Shown in pieces: positions 1 through 7,063 of a stretch of DNA of 23,739 nucleotides (position 1 is its first letter; every line of letters begins with the position of its first letter). The stretch spans positions 1 to 23,739 of the forward strand of contig CBKZAG010000026.1 in the NCBI GenBank assembly GCA_966692625.1. Direction: 5' to 3'. A model generated the notes under the pieces. That model saw only the letters and a list, made by a program, of their open reading frames with translations. It did not search any database and was not told the origin of the DNA. The DNA comes from CAMLOF01 sp966692625 (GTDB taxonomy: Bacteria; Pseudomonadota; Gammaproteobacteria; Burkholderiales; Burkholderiaceae_C). The translations under genes were made by a program, and so were the position numbers.

Positions 1-981
1 CTCCATCAGGGTTGCACCGCCAAAAGTCTTGCGCAGGATGCTGTTGAGATTGCTCTTGAGCGCGCGCACGCCGGCATCGGACGAGAACACGCCGCGCGCG
101 CTGCTGTCGCTGCTGGTTGCGGTCAGTTCGTCGAGCTTGGTGCGCAGCGTGTTGTAGGCATCGACGAACTTCTGGATCTTCTCGGTGATGGCGCTGGTGT
201 CGGTGGCGACGGTCACCGACAGCGGGTTGTCACCACTGGCCATGGCCTTGGTGAAGGTGACGGACAGACCGGCGATGCCGCTGTAGGTGTTGCTGGCCTG
301 CTGCACCGTGATGCCATTGGCCTCCGTGCCGATCTTGAAGATGGCGTCCTGCGCAGCGCTGAGCTGGGTGCCGTTGGACAGAGCGGTAACCAAAGAGGCG
401 TCGCTGACGCCGCTGGTGTCCAGCGTGATCGCACCGCTGGCCCCGGTGTCCTTGGCGTTGAGCGTGAGGTAGGACGTGCCGCTGACGGTGACCACGCTGG
501 CGGTGACGGCGCCATTGGCGGCAGAGTTGATGGCCCGGGCCAATTCGGTCTGCGAGACGGCGCTGTCGCCATCGCTGTCGGCACCGGCGAGGTTGACGGT
601 GAAGCTGGACCCGCCGGCTTGGTTGATGACGAGAGACCCGGCGCCGCTGGCCGTGACCGATGGAATACCCGCATACCGGACCTGGTGTGCCGTGGCCAGT
701 TGCTGCACGAAGAAGGAATAGGCGCCCGCCTGGGCACTGCCCGATGCGGTGGCTGTGCCCAGCGTGCTGTCGCTCACGGTGGCGCTGTTGGCCTGCATGC
801 TCTTCTTGGTGGACAGGCTGGCCAGCGTGCTGCTGAAGGTGGACAAGGCGGACTTCAGCGTGGACAGCGCCTTGGACGTGCTCGAGGCCAGCGCCGTCTG
901 CTTTGTGATCTGGGTCTGCGTACCCTGCGTGTACGCGGTGGCCAGTTGAGTGGCCCAGGTGGTGGGACTGATGTCAGCCAT
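1..981 (-). CDS. fliD: Flagellar filament cap protein FliD (partial, lacks C-terminus)
   Basis: FliD caps the growing flagellar filament outside the cell and helps flagellin fold into place. The frame is open from the ATG at 981 to the left edge, giving 327 residues without a stop. An AGGAGG-like ribosome site (GGAGG) lies about 8 bases before the ATG. The product is rich in Ala, Ser and Thr and has an N-terminal coiled-coil region, then a GAYSFFVQQLATAHQ segment typical of the FliD N-terminal domain, then an ITVQQASNTYSGIAGLSV segment like the flagellar hook-associated motif before the C-terminal domain. It follows fliJ after 96 bases. The N-terminus (MADISPTTWATQLATAYTQ) resembles, from memory, caps of lateral or Flag-2 systems more than the usual polar type. 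The identity as FliD is fairly sure; the subtype is inference. Confidence 0.88.
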   Translation of the reverse strand, partial: MADISPTTWATQLATAYTQGTQTQITKQTALASSTSKALSTLKSALSTFSSTLASLSTKKSMQANSATVSDSTLGTATASGSAQAGAYSFFVQQLATAHQVRYAGIPSVTASGAGSLVINQAGGSSFTVNLAGADSDGDSAVSQTELARAINSAANGAVTASVVTVSGTSYLTLNAKDTGASGAITLDTSGVSDASLVTALSNGTQLSAAQDAIFKIGTEANGITVQQASNTYSGIAGLSVTFTKAMASGDNPLSVTVATDTSAITEKIQKFVDAYNTLRTKLDELTATSSDSSARGVFSSDAGVRALKSNLNSILRKTFGGATLME

Positions 982-1000
982 GGTGTGTTCCTCCGGTGGA

Positions 1001-1018
1001 CCGGGGACCCACCCCCGG
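1001..1018 (-). repeat. Short inverted repeat before fliD
   Basis: CCGGGG and CCCCGG arms flank a 6-base loop in the fliJ-fliD gap, just upstream of the fliD ribosome site. No T-run follows on the minus strand, so it is not an intrinsic terminator. It could be an mRNA structure tuning cap protein translation, but six GC-rich base pairs can also arise by chance here. Confidence 0.35.
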
Positions 1019-1077
1019 CTGTACGGTAGAAGGCGACCCAAAGGCACCGCGGCTTAAGTTGGCAAGGAAGACGCGCG

Positions 1078-1512
1078 TCATGTCCGGCCCCTCCACCAGA
1101 CCTGGGTGGCCAGTTCGTCCTGCGTTTTTTGTGCACGCGCCGCCTGCTCGGAAGTCCAGCCCTGCAAGCGCCGCTGCAGGGCCTGATCTACCGCACCGTG
1201 CCTGCGCATGGCCGTATGCAGAGCCTGCCGCGTGGTGGCCAGCTCGGTCTCGTGCCGGCCAGCTTCTTCGCGCTGCGCATGGGCCAGGTCCAGCACGGCC
1301 TGTTTGTAGTCGGCGCAGTTGGCCGACAGCGCGATCGGCAGCGCGCCGCTGGCACCGCTCTGTTCGCACAAGTTCTCCAGCCGCTGCACGTTGCGCCGGT
1401 AGCGTTCCAGTTGCGCCTGCTGCCGGGCCAGTTCCAGGCTGATGCGCTCCTGCTCGCGAGCGCGCAGGGAGACCACCCGGCCCAGCGTCTGTAAAGACTG
1501 TGGTTTGTTCAT
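1078..1512 (-). CDS. fliJ: Flagellar export chaperone FliJ
   Basis: FliJ is the small coiled-coil stalk protein of the flagellar type III export ATPase complex. It sits in the FliI hexamer and contacts the export gate. The 144-residue product has almost continuous charged heptads (for example ERISLELARQQAQLERYRR) and no membrane segment, and its length fits the family. The ATG at 1512 overlaps the fliI stop as ATGA, and an AGGAG site lies about 8 bases upstream, so a start ten codons earlier is unlikely. Sequence conservation is low in this family, so the call rests on length, coiled-coil character and position directly after fliI. Confidence 0.82.
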   Translation of the reverse strand: MNKPQSLQTLGRVVSLRAREQERISLELARQQAQLERYRRNVQRLENLCEQSGASGALPIALSANCADYKQAVLDLAHAQREEAGRHETELATTRQALHTAMRRHGAVDQALQRRLQGWTSEQAARAQKTQDELATQVWWRGRT

Positions 1513-2819
1513 CCGCACAGCTCCTGCAAACGTTCCACACAATCGGCCAAGGGGGCCGCCTCGTGCACGCCCTGGTGCAGGTAGGCCTCGATGCGCGGGA
1601 ACAGTTCCACGGCACGGTCGGTCTGCGGGTCGGCGCCCTGTACGTAGGCGCCCAGCGGCAGCAGATCGCGCACCTGTTCGTGGCGCGCCAGCAAAGCCTT
1701 GAGGTTGCGCGCCGCACGTTGCTGGGCAGCGGGCGCCACCAGCGCCATGCAGCGGCTGATGGAAGCCCCCACATCAATGGCCGGGTAGTGGCCGCGTTCG
1801 GCCAACGCGCGGGACATGACGATGTGCCCGTCCAGAATGGCGCGCGCCGTGTCCACCACCGGGTCCTGCTGGTCGTCGCCTTCGGCCAGCACGGTGTAGA
1901 TCGCGCTCATGCTGCCGCGCGGGTTCTCGCCGTTGCCCGCGCTTTCCACCAGCTGCGGCAGCAAGCTGAACACCGACGGCGGGTAACCGCGCGTCGCAGG
2001 CGGCTCGCCGAGGGCCAGTGCCACCTCGCGTTGTGCCATGGCAAAGCGCGTCAGGGAATCGAGCAGCAGCAGCACGTGTTGCCCCTGATCGCGGAAATGT
2101 GCAGCCAGACTGTGGCACAGCTCGGTGGCGCGCAGCCGCATCAGCGGCGACTCGTCGGCCGGCGCCAGCACCACGATGGCCCGCCGCAGGCCCGCTGGGC
2201 CCAGCGACAGGTCAATGAACTCGCGCACCTCGCGGCCACGCTCGCCGATCAAGCCGACGATGACGACGTCGGCCACGGTCTGCCGCGTGATCAGCCCGAG
2301 CAGCACGCTCTTGCCCACACCGCTGCCCGCCATGAGGCCGACGCGCTGGCCGCGCCCCAGCGTCAGCAGGCCGTTGATGGCCCGCACGCCCACGTCAAGG
2401 GGTTCTTGCACCGGCTGCTTGCGCACCGGGTTGACCTTGGGCGGCGTGTTTTCCAGCACGTGCTCGCCACCCAGCCGCCCCAGGCCGTCCACCGGCTCGC
2501 CCAGGCCGTTGACGATGCGACCCAGCCAGGACGGCCCCACCATCAGGCCCGCCCCGCGCGGCACGGGCAGCACACGTGCGCCTGCCGACAGACCATCGGG
2601 CTTCTTGAAGGGCATGACGAACGACACTTGCTCGCGGAACCCCACCACCTCGGCATCCACCCACTGGCCGTGCGCGGTCTCGATCTGGCAACGCTGCCCC
2701 GTGTGCAAAGGACAACCGCGTACCTCAAGCAACAGGCCCGAGGCACCCACCAGGCGCCCCGTGGGCGTGGCCACCGGCACCTCGTCGAGTTCGAGCTTGC
2801 GGATGAGGTCGGTGATCAC
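1509..2819 (-). CDS. fliI: Flagellar export ATPase FliI
   Basis: FliI is the cytoplasmic ATPase that energises flagellar type III protein export. It forms a hexamer around FliJ and is held by FliH. The 436-residue product has Walker A AGSGVGKS (164-171), the GERGREV loop with the catalytic Glu (192-198) and Walker B LLLLD (250-254), followed by the SLTRFAMAQREVALALGEPP region typical of FliI and SctN. The start is a GTG at 2819 overlapping the fliH stop (GTGA), with a perfect AGGAGG about 7 bases upstream. Type III secretion ATPases share these motifs, but the fli neighbours on both sides settle the assignment. Confidence 0.95.
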   Translation of the reverse strand: MITDLIRKLELDEVPVATPTGRLVGASGLLLEVRGCPLHTGQRCQIETAHGQWVDAEVVGFREQVSFVMPFKKPDGLSAGARVLPVPRGAGLMVGPSWLGRIVNGLGEPVDGLGRLGGEHVLENTPPKVNPVRKQPVQEPLDVGVRAINGLLTLGRGQRVGLMAGSGVGKSVLLGLITRQTVADVVIVGLIGERGREVREFIDLSLGPAGLRRAIVVLAPADESPLMRLRATELCHSLAAHFRDQGQHVLLLLDSLTRFAMAQREVALALGEPPATRGYPPSVFSLLPQLVESAGNGENPRGSMSAIYTVLAEGDDQQDPVVDTARAILDGHIVMSRALAERGHYPAIDVGASISRCMALVAPAAQQRAARNLKALLARHEQVRDLLPLGAYVQGADPQTDRAVELFPRIEAYLHQGVHEAAPLADCVERLQELCG

Positions 2820-3535
2820 GACGCCACCTCCTCTGCGGCCACCTCGTCACCGGCTTCGCGCGGTTGTTCTTCATCGAACACCTGCGCCTCGATCTGGTCG
2901 ATGCAGGCCTGCAGGCGCTGGCGGCACCCGGCGTCGGCTTCCTGGCCGCCACGCTTGACGCGGCATTCCCCGGCCTCCAGGCGCGGGTCTGCCACGAGCT
3001 GCCACTGCTGCGCGCGCTGCGGGTCCAGGTCCAGCACCCGCTCCAGATCCAGGGGGTTGAACGCCACCTCGACCTGATCGTTGGACGCTGGCATGGCCGC
3101 CAGCGTTTCTTCCACCAGCGTGAGCAGCTGGCGCGGCTGCAAGGCCAGCTCGCAGCGGATGACCTGGCGCGCCACCTTGGCCACCAGGTCCACCAGCTCG
3201 CGGCGCAGGGCCGCCTGGTAGTCGTCGCGCAGCTTACGCACCTCGGCCACAGCGGCGTCCAGCGGGCGCGCCAAGCCGACAAATTCTTCCTGCACCTGCC
3301 GCCGGCCCTCGGCGCGGCCTTGCGGCAGACCTTCAAGGTGGCCTTGCTCCACGCCGTCGGTGCGCCCCTGCTGCAGGCCCTGGGCGTAACCTTCGTCGTA
3401 ACCGCGCGCCTCGCCCTCGGCAAAGCCTTGCGCCCAACCGGCCTGCGGGTCGCCCTCGCCCGTACCGGTGCCTGCGCCCTGTGCCATGGACAGGCGGGTC
3501 AGCGAGGGAAAGCGGTAGGGCCGGAAGTGTCTCAT
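2816..3535 (-). CDS. fliH: Flagellar assembly protein FliH
   Basis: FliH is the elongated dimeric stator-like regulator that binds FliI and tethers it to the export apparatus and C-ring. The 239-residue product carries twelve glycines spaced exactly four residues apart (residues 33 to 77), the GxxxG helix-packing repeat known in FliH. A coiled-coil and a C-terminal domain with ELVDLVAKVARQVIRCEL, like FliH, YscL and the ATP synthase delta/E families, follow. The ATG at 3535 overlaps the fliG stop as ATGA. The same frame continues open upstream, but that part lies inside fliG and is non-coding shadow. The ribosome site is weak, consistent with coupling to fliG translation. Confidence 0.88.
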   Translation of the reverse strand: MRHFRPYRFPSLTRLSMAQGAGTGTGEGDPQAGWAQGFAEGEARGYDEGYAQGLQQGRTDGVEQGHLEGLPQGRAEGRRQVQEEFVGLARPLDAAVAEVRKLRDDYQAALRRELVDLVAKVARQVIRCELALQPRQLLTLVEETLAAMPASNDQVEVAFNPLDLERVLDLDPQRAQQWQLVADPRLEAGECRVKRGGQEADAGCRQRLQACIDQIEAQVFDEEQPREAGDEVAAEEVAS

Positions 3536-4560
3536 TCGACCACCGCCTCGGCAAAGAGCTGGATCTCGATCTCGCCCGCGTCGGCGAGGTTCTTGACCTC
3601 GTTCATGATGGATTCGCGGGCCTGTTCGACGCGGCTCATCGGCACCGGGCCGGTGCGGCGCATGGTGTCCTCGAAGCCCTGTGCCTGACGGCGCGGCATG
3701 GCCTGCAGGATGGCCCGGCGCAGCTCGGGCTCCGCCCCCTTGAGCGCCACCGCCCACAGGTCGAGCGGCACCTCTTCGATGATGCGCGTGATGACGGTCT
3801 CGTTCTGACGCGACAGGATGTAAAAGTCGTACATGCTGCGCTCGATCTGCGAGACGACCTCTGGGTCGCGCTCGCGCAGTTGTGCCACCACCGCCTGGCG
3901 GTTGCCCGGCAGCCGGTTGAGGATTTCGGCGGCCTGCTTGATGCCTTCGACCCGCGCGCTCTGGGTGTCCAGGCCCTCCAGGCAGCTTTCGACCAGGCCT
4001 TCCAGCTCCAGCAGCAGTTCGTGATCGACGTGTTCCAGCCGCGCCACCTGCATGATCACCTGTTCCCGCCCTTCGGTGGGCAGGGCGTCGATCACCGCGC
4101 TGGCCAGGGTGGGCGGCAAGAAGGCCAGGAACACCGCCTGCATGTGCACGTGTTCCTGACCAATGCGGTCGGCCACCCACTTGGGGGAGGCCCACTGCAG
4201 GCGCGCCATCTTCGGGCGGATGGCGTCGCCATAGATGCTGTTGAGCACGCTGCTGGCGATGCTGGAGCCCAGTGCCAGGTCCAGGGTGTGCTTGAGGTAG
4301 GCGCGGGATGCACCATGCACACCGCTTTGTTGGCGGTAGTCGTCGAAGAAGCGCTGCAGGGCGCTCTTCACCTCATCGACCTTGATGCCGCTCATGCGGG
4401 ACATCACCTGCGTGACGGCCAGCAGCTCTTCGCGCGACAGGCAGCGCAGCACCTCGGCGGCCGACTTCTCACCCATGCTCAGCAGAACGATCGCCGCCAG
4501 TTCCAGCTGGTTCGGCGGCGCGTCGTCTGCCATGCCCTGTTCAGTGTTCTGCTGAGGCAT
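3532..4560 (-). CDS. fliG: Flagellar motor switch protein FliG, divergent
   Basis: FliG forms the rotor ring that links the MS-ring protein FliF to the stator and the switch. The 342-residue product has the N-terminal FliF-binding region (AAIVLLSMGEKSAAEVL, about 22-38), a middle armadillo domain and the C-terminal torque domain with LKGAEPELRRAIL (about 273-285). Two hallmark motifs differ: EHPQ is EHVH (136-139) and the MFxF hinge is MYDF (243-246). Charged torque residues appear kept (K274, R290/R291, E297-D298, TGPV). The first ATG at 4560 overlaps fliF by 20 bases; a second ATG at 4533 would leave a short gap and remove nine residues, so the start is uncertain. The features fit a lateral-type FliG. 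Confidence 0.92.
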   Translation of the reverse strand: MPQQNTEQGMADDAPPNQLELAAIVLLSMGEKSAAEVLRCLSREELLAVTQVMSRMSGIKVDEVKSALQRFFDDYRQQSGVHGASRAYLKHTLDLALGSSIASSVLNSIYGDAIRPKMARLQWASPKWVADRIGQEHVHMQAVFLAFLPPTLASAVIDALPTEGREQVIMQVARLEHVDHELLLELEGLVESCLEGLDTQSARVEGIKQAAEILNRLPGNRQAVVAQLRERDPEVVSQIERSMYDFYILSRQNETVITRIIEEVPLDLWAVALKGAEPELRRAILQAMPRRQAQGFEDTMRRTGPVPMSRVEQARESIMNEVKNLADAGEIEIQLFAEAVVE

Positions 4561-6238
4561 TTTTTTGCACCCACTGTTTCACGACTTCGGCCACCCGCTC
4601 CGGCTCCTTGCCCGCCAGCACCCGCAGGTGGTTCACCATCACGTCCACCGGCGAGCCCGGGGGAGGCAGGTCGTAGTCCTCCAGCAAAGGCACCACCGGC
4701 ATGCCCCGCTCGGCGGGATCGAGACCCGGCAACGCGGGTGCGACCATGGCCGCAGGCTCCGGCAAGGCGCGCGGCTGCAGGATGCCGTCATCTCCAACCG
4801 GCGGCAGGGCCTCCAGTGGCGCGGCCTCTTGCTCGCGCGGCCGGCCCACGGACTGCTGCAGCACGCGCAACAGGGGGCGTGCGAGCAACAGATAGGCCAG
4901 CAAGGCACCCACGGCATAAGTCGCCCAGACCACGGCATCACTGATGGTGTCGCGCTCGGCCCACCAGGGCACCGGCTCCGGCTTTCCAGGGAAGGGCATG
5001 GCCGAGACCACCAGCTTGTCGCCCCGCGCCTCGTCGATGCCGAGGCCGCCGCGCAACAAGGCTTCCATGCGGCTCAGGTCGGCCGCGCTCCAGCCTTGTT
5101 GCCCAGCCGGCACCGCCGCGCTGTTCAACGCCACCGCCACGTTCTGCTTGCGCAACTGGCCGCGCGCACGCTGGATGGTGGTGACCGTGCGGTCGTAGGC
5201 AAACTGGCGTGTCATGGCGCTGCGCTGGGCGGTATTGCCCTCTTGCGCACCCTTGTTGCCCGGCGCGGGCACGGGCCGGTTGCTCAACGAACCAGGCACG
5301 CCCAAGGCCAGGCGGTCCCGGTCCAGTTCCTCGCGCGTGGCCTCGTTGGTGATCTTGGGCGCGTCGCCGTAGCGCTCCTGCGTCTCCTGCACCCGGTCGT
5401 TTTCCACCTCCACGGTGGCGCTGACCTGGAAGTTGCCCTCGCCCAGCAGCGGCGCCAGCAGGGCCTGGGCGCTGCGCCGGATGTCTTCCTGCATGCGGCG
5501 CGCAGACTCGTTGCCCATGTTCGATACGTCGAAACCCTCGCTCAAGTCCACGTGGGCCGACAACAGGTTGCCGGCCTGGTCCACGACGCTGACGCGCTGG
5601 GGATCGAGGTTGGCGACGCTGCCAGCCACCAGATTGATGACGGCAGCGACCTGCTCCGGCGCCAGCGTGCGGCCGGGGTGCAGAGAGAGAACCACCGACG
5701 CGGAGCTTTTGTCCGAGGTGTTCACCACGAACGACGAGGACCGCGCGATGGACAGATGCACCCGGGCATTGGCCACCGGCTCCAAGGCCATGATGCTCTG
5801 GGCCAGCTCGCCTTCCAGGCCCCGGCGGAAGCGCACGTCCTGCACGAACTGGCTCACACCCAGGGGGTCGTTGCGGTCCACCAGCTCCAGGCCTTCGGGC
5901 AGCTTGGCCACCACGCCCTTGGCGGCCAGCAGCATGCGCACACGCCCAAGTTGCGCGTCGCTGACCAGCACCTGCCCGGTCTCGGGGTGCAGCCGGTAGT
6001 TGATGCCTTCGGCATCGAGCACGGCCAGCATTTCTGCGGTGGGCACCTTCTCGGTGGCGCCGAACACCGGCTTGTACGACGCCTGGCTGTTCCACTGGAA
6101 CATCATGACCAAAGCCGTCAGGCCGATGGCCAGCACCAGCACGGGCAGCAGCGGCTGCCAGGCTTGCGGGCGCAGCCAACGGCCCCAGCCGGGCTTGGGC
6201 TGCCATTGCCGCAGCAGGGGTGTGAGCGCCCTCTTCAC
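4541..6238 (-). CDS. fliF: Flagellar MS-ring protein FliF
   Basis: FliF builds the MS-ring in the inner membrane, the base on which the flagellar rotor and export gate assemble. The 565-residue product has a first membrane helix at about 29-47 and a second at about 435-457. Between them lie ring-building motifs, including GQVLVSDAQLGRVRMLLAAKG and the secretin-like segment RVHLSIARSSSFVV. A cytoplasmic tail of about 108 residues ends in the FliG-binding helix region (VNHLRVLAGKEPERVAEVV). Length matches the family. The start is a GTG at 6238 overlapping the fliE stop (GTGA); no strong ribosome site is seen, so coupling to fliE is likely. Confidence 0.95.
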   Translation of the reverse strand: MKRALTPLLRQWQPKPGWGRWLRPQAWQPLLPVLVLAIGLTALVMMFQWNSQASYKPVFGATEKVPTAEMLAVLDAEGINYRLHPETGQVLVSDAQLGRVRMLLAAKGVVAKLPEGLELVDRNDPLGVSQFVQDVRFRRGLEGELAQSIMALEPVANARVHLSIARSSSFVVNTSDKSSASVVLSLHPGRTLAPEQVAAVINLVAGSVANLDPQRVSVVDQAGNLLSAHVDLSEGFDVSNMGNESARRMQEDIRRSAQALLAPLLGEGNFQVSATVEVENDRVQETQERYGDAPKITNEATREELDRDRLALGVPGSLSNRPVPAPGNKGAQEGNTAQRSAMTRQFAYDRTVTTIQRARGQLRKQNVAVALNSAAVPAGQQGWSAADLSRMEALLRGGLGIDEARGDKLVVSAMPFPGKPEPVPWWAERDTISDAVVWATYAVGALLAYLLLARPLLRVLQQSVGRPREQEAAPLEALPPVGDDGILQPRALPEPAAMVAPALPGLDPAERGMPVVPLLEDYDLPPPGSPVDVMVNHLRVLAGKEPERVAEVVKQWVQKNASAEH

Positions 6239-6555
6239 AGCTGCAGCTTGATGAGGTCGTCAACGGCGGCCACCACCTTGTTGCGCACCTGCATCATCAT
6301 CGAAAAGGAAAGATTGGCCTCCTGGCTGCTGAGCATGGCGCCGACGAGGTCGTCGCTTTCACCCCGCTCTACCGCTGCCATGCGCTCGTTGGCCTGTTGC
6401 CCCTGGCCATCGACGCTGCGCACCATGGCAGCCATGTGGTCGGCGAAGGACACGGCGCCACCGCCTGGGCCGTCAGCAACAGCCACGGCCGGTTCTGCAA
6501 CGGCTTGCATTTGCGCCAGTGCCGCCTGAATTTCCAACAACATCTGCGAGGACAT
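6235..6555 (-). CDS. fliE: Flagellar hook-basal body protein FliE
   Basis: FliE joins the MS-ring to the proximal rod and is among the first substrates exported. The 106-residue product has the usual family size and ends with the characteristic segment AMLSSQEANLSFSMMMQVRNK followed by AVDDLIKLQL. The ATG at 6555 is preceded by AAGGG about 9 bases upstream. The frame stays open further upstream, but that extension is Pro/Gly-rich and unlike FliE. It is the first gene of the minus-strand run fliEFGHIJ-fliD, so the promoter should lie in the 6556-7063 gap. Confidence 0.93.
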   Translation of the reverse strand: MSSQMLLEIQAALAQMQAVAEPAVAVADGPGGGAVSFADHMAAMVRSVDGQGQQANERMAAVERGESDDLVGAMLSSQEANLSFSMMMQVRNKVVAAVDDLIKLQL

Positions 6556-6662
6556 GCCACCACCCTTTTGCTGCGGCCCCCGGGGGTTCACGGCAATGGC
6601 TTGCGTGACCCCAACGGAAGTGCGTTTGAACCCAACAGGCAAACCCGGCAGCACGGCGGAGG

Positions 6663-6678
6663 TGACAAAGCCCTGTCA
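6663..6678. repeat. Inverted repeat TGACA-N6-TGTCA
   Basis: Perfect 5-bp arms spaced by 6 bases, about 110 bases upstream of the fliE start. It is the first of four palindromes in this leader and could be a protein-binding site. It is short, so chance is a real alternative. Confidence 0.35.
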
Positions 6679-6694
6679 GGCGCATGTCTGCGCC
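6679..6694. repeat. Inverted repeat GGCGCA-N4-TGCGCC
   Basis: Perfect 6-bp arms with a 4-base loop, directly abutting the TGACA-N6-TGTCA palindrome. It has no T-run on either side. It could be an operator or an RNA hairpin in the fliE leader. Confidence 0.4.
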
Positions 6695-6705
6695 CACAGC
6701 TGACG

Positions 6706-6730
6706 ACAAAACAGACCAGCCAATCTGGTC
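6706..6730 (-). terminator. Weak terminator-like hairpin upstream of fliE
   Basis: GACCAG and CTGGTC arms with a 5-base loop (6714-6730) are followed on the minus strand by TGTTTTGT. Read toward fliE this resembles a small intrinsic terminator or attenuator. The 6-bp stem and the short interrupted T-run make it marginal. Confidence 0.25.
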
Positions 6731-6758
6731 AGGCTCAGCCGGCGACCCCGCCATCGTG

Positions 6759-6777
6759 GCTCGCGCAGTGCGCGAGC
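6759..6777. repeat. Inverted repeat GCTCGCGC-N3-GCGCGAGC
   Basis: Perfect 8-bp arms with a 3-base spacer make this the strongest palindrome of the fliE-pyk gap. It has no T-run after it on either strand, so it is not a terminator. An operator for a dimeric regulator is possible. Confidence 0.45.
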
Positions 6778-6828
6778 GTTAGACCGGAGGCTTTGCGACC
6801 CCGTCTTTCGCACGGGTGTGCCCTTCTT

Positions 6829-6856
6829 TTGTCACGAATCGTAACAAACATATTCT
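6829..6856 (+). promoter_or_regulatory. Candidate sigma-70 promoter for pyk
   Basis: TTGTCA (6829-6834) and TATTCT (6851-6856) are separated by 16 bases in the AT-rich part of the gap and point toward pyk. An alternative -10 box, gATAAT at 6984-6989, lies closer to the gene but has no good -35. Either or both may be used; this is pattern reading only. Confidence 0.3.
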
Positions 6857-6915
6857 CAATAAACGACAATAAAAGCCATACATCACGCAACATTCTTCAG
6901 CGAAAACAACACATC

Positions 6916-6932
6916 TCCGTAAATCCTACGGA
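6916..6932. repeat. Inverted repeat TCCGTA-N5-TACGGA
   Basis: Perfect 6-bp arms with a 5-base centre, between the two candidate pyk promoters. This is a plausible operator geometry, but no known regulator motif is recognised. Confidence 0.35.
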
Positions 6933-6957
6933 TCACTAGGAATCACCCTACAAACCA

Positions 6958-7004
6958 GTAACCCGCATGTAACCAGAATCCGCGATAATCGAAACTCAGT
7001 TACA
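6958..7004. repeat. GTAACC tandem pair plus inverted GTTAC in the pyk promoter region
   Basis: GTAACC occurs at 6958-6963 and again at 6969-6974, exactly 11 bases apart, so both lie on one face of the helix. The inverted word GTTACA follows at 6999-7004, pairing with TGTAAC at 6968-6973. The arrangement flanks the gATAAT box and looks like a regulator-binding cluster for pyk. Confidence 0.35.
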
Positions 7005-7063
7005 AGGGCGGTCCCCGCTGCCGTGGGAAACATCCGCTCGACTCAGCTTCGGAGACAAGCACC

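Larger units (their letters stand above)
6556..7063. promoter_or_regulatory. Divergent intergenic region between fliE and pyk
   Basis: This 508-base stretch has no convincing gene. The fliE-proximal half (to about 6800) is GC-rich and holds a run of short inverted repeats. The pyk-proximal part (about 6828-7000) is notably AT-rich and holds promoter-like boxes and repeated GTAAC words. It must carry the pyk promoter and probably the promoter of the flagellar operon. I could not find a convincing sigma-54 or sigma-28 promoter for fliE by eye. Confidence 0.7.

Noticed and set aside
1500..3077. Plus-strand open frame of 525 codons opposite fliI and fliH
   Set aside because: Its His/Arg/Gln-rich composition is typical of the antisense of a GC-rich gene, and fliI on the other strand has intact catalytic motifs. 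The same applies to the other long antisense frames, such as those opposite fliF, pyk, glpV and glpT.
2816..4195. Long minus-strand open frame extending fliH far upstream (459 codons)
   Set aside because: The upstream part lies inside fliG in another frame, is Arg/Gly/Ala-rich and unlike FliH. The ATG at 3535 overlapping the fliG stop is the natural start.
6768..6786. Sigma-54-like promoter on the minus strand upstream of fliE (CGG...TCGCA with GG and GC 12 bases apart)
   Set aside because: Only the central dinucleotides and a few other bases match, which is expected by chance in such sequence. Other candidates in the gap had wrong spacing or direction.
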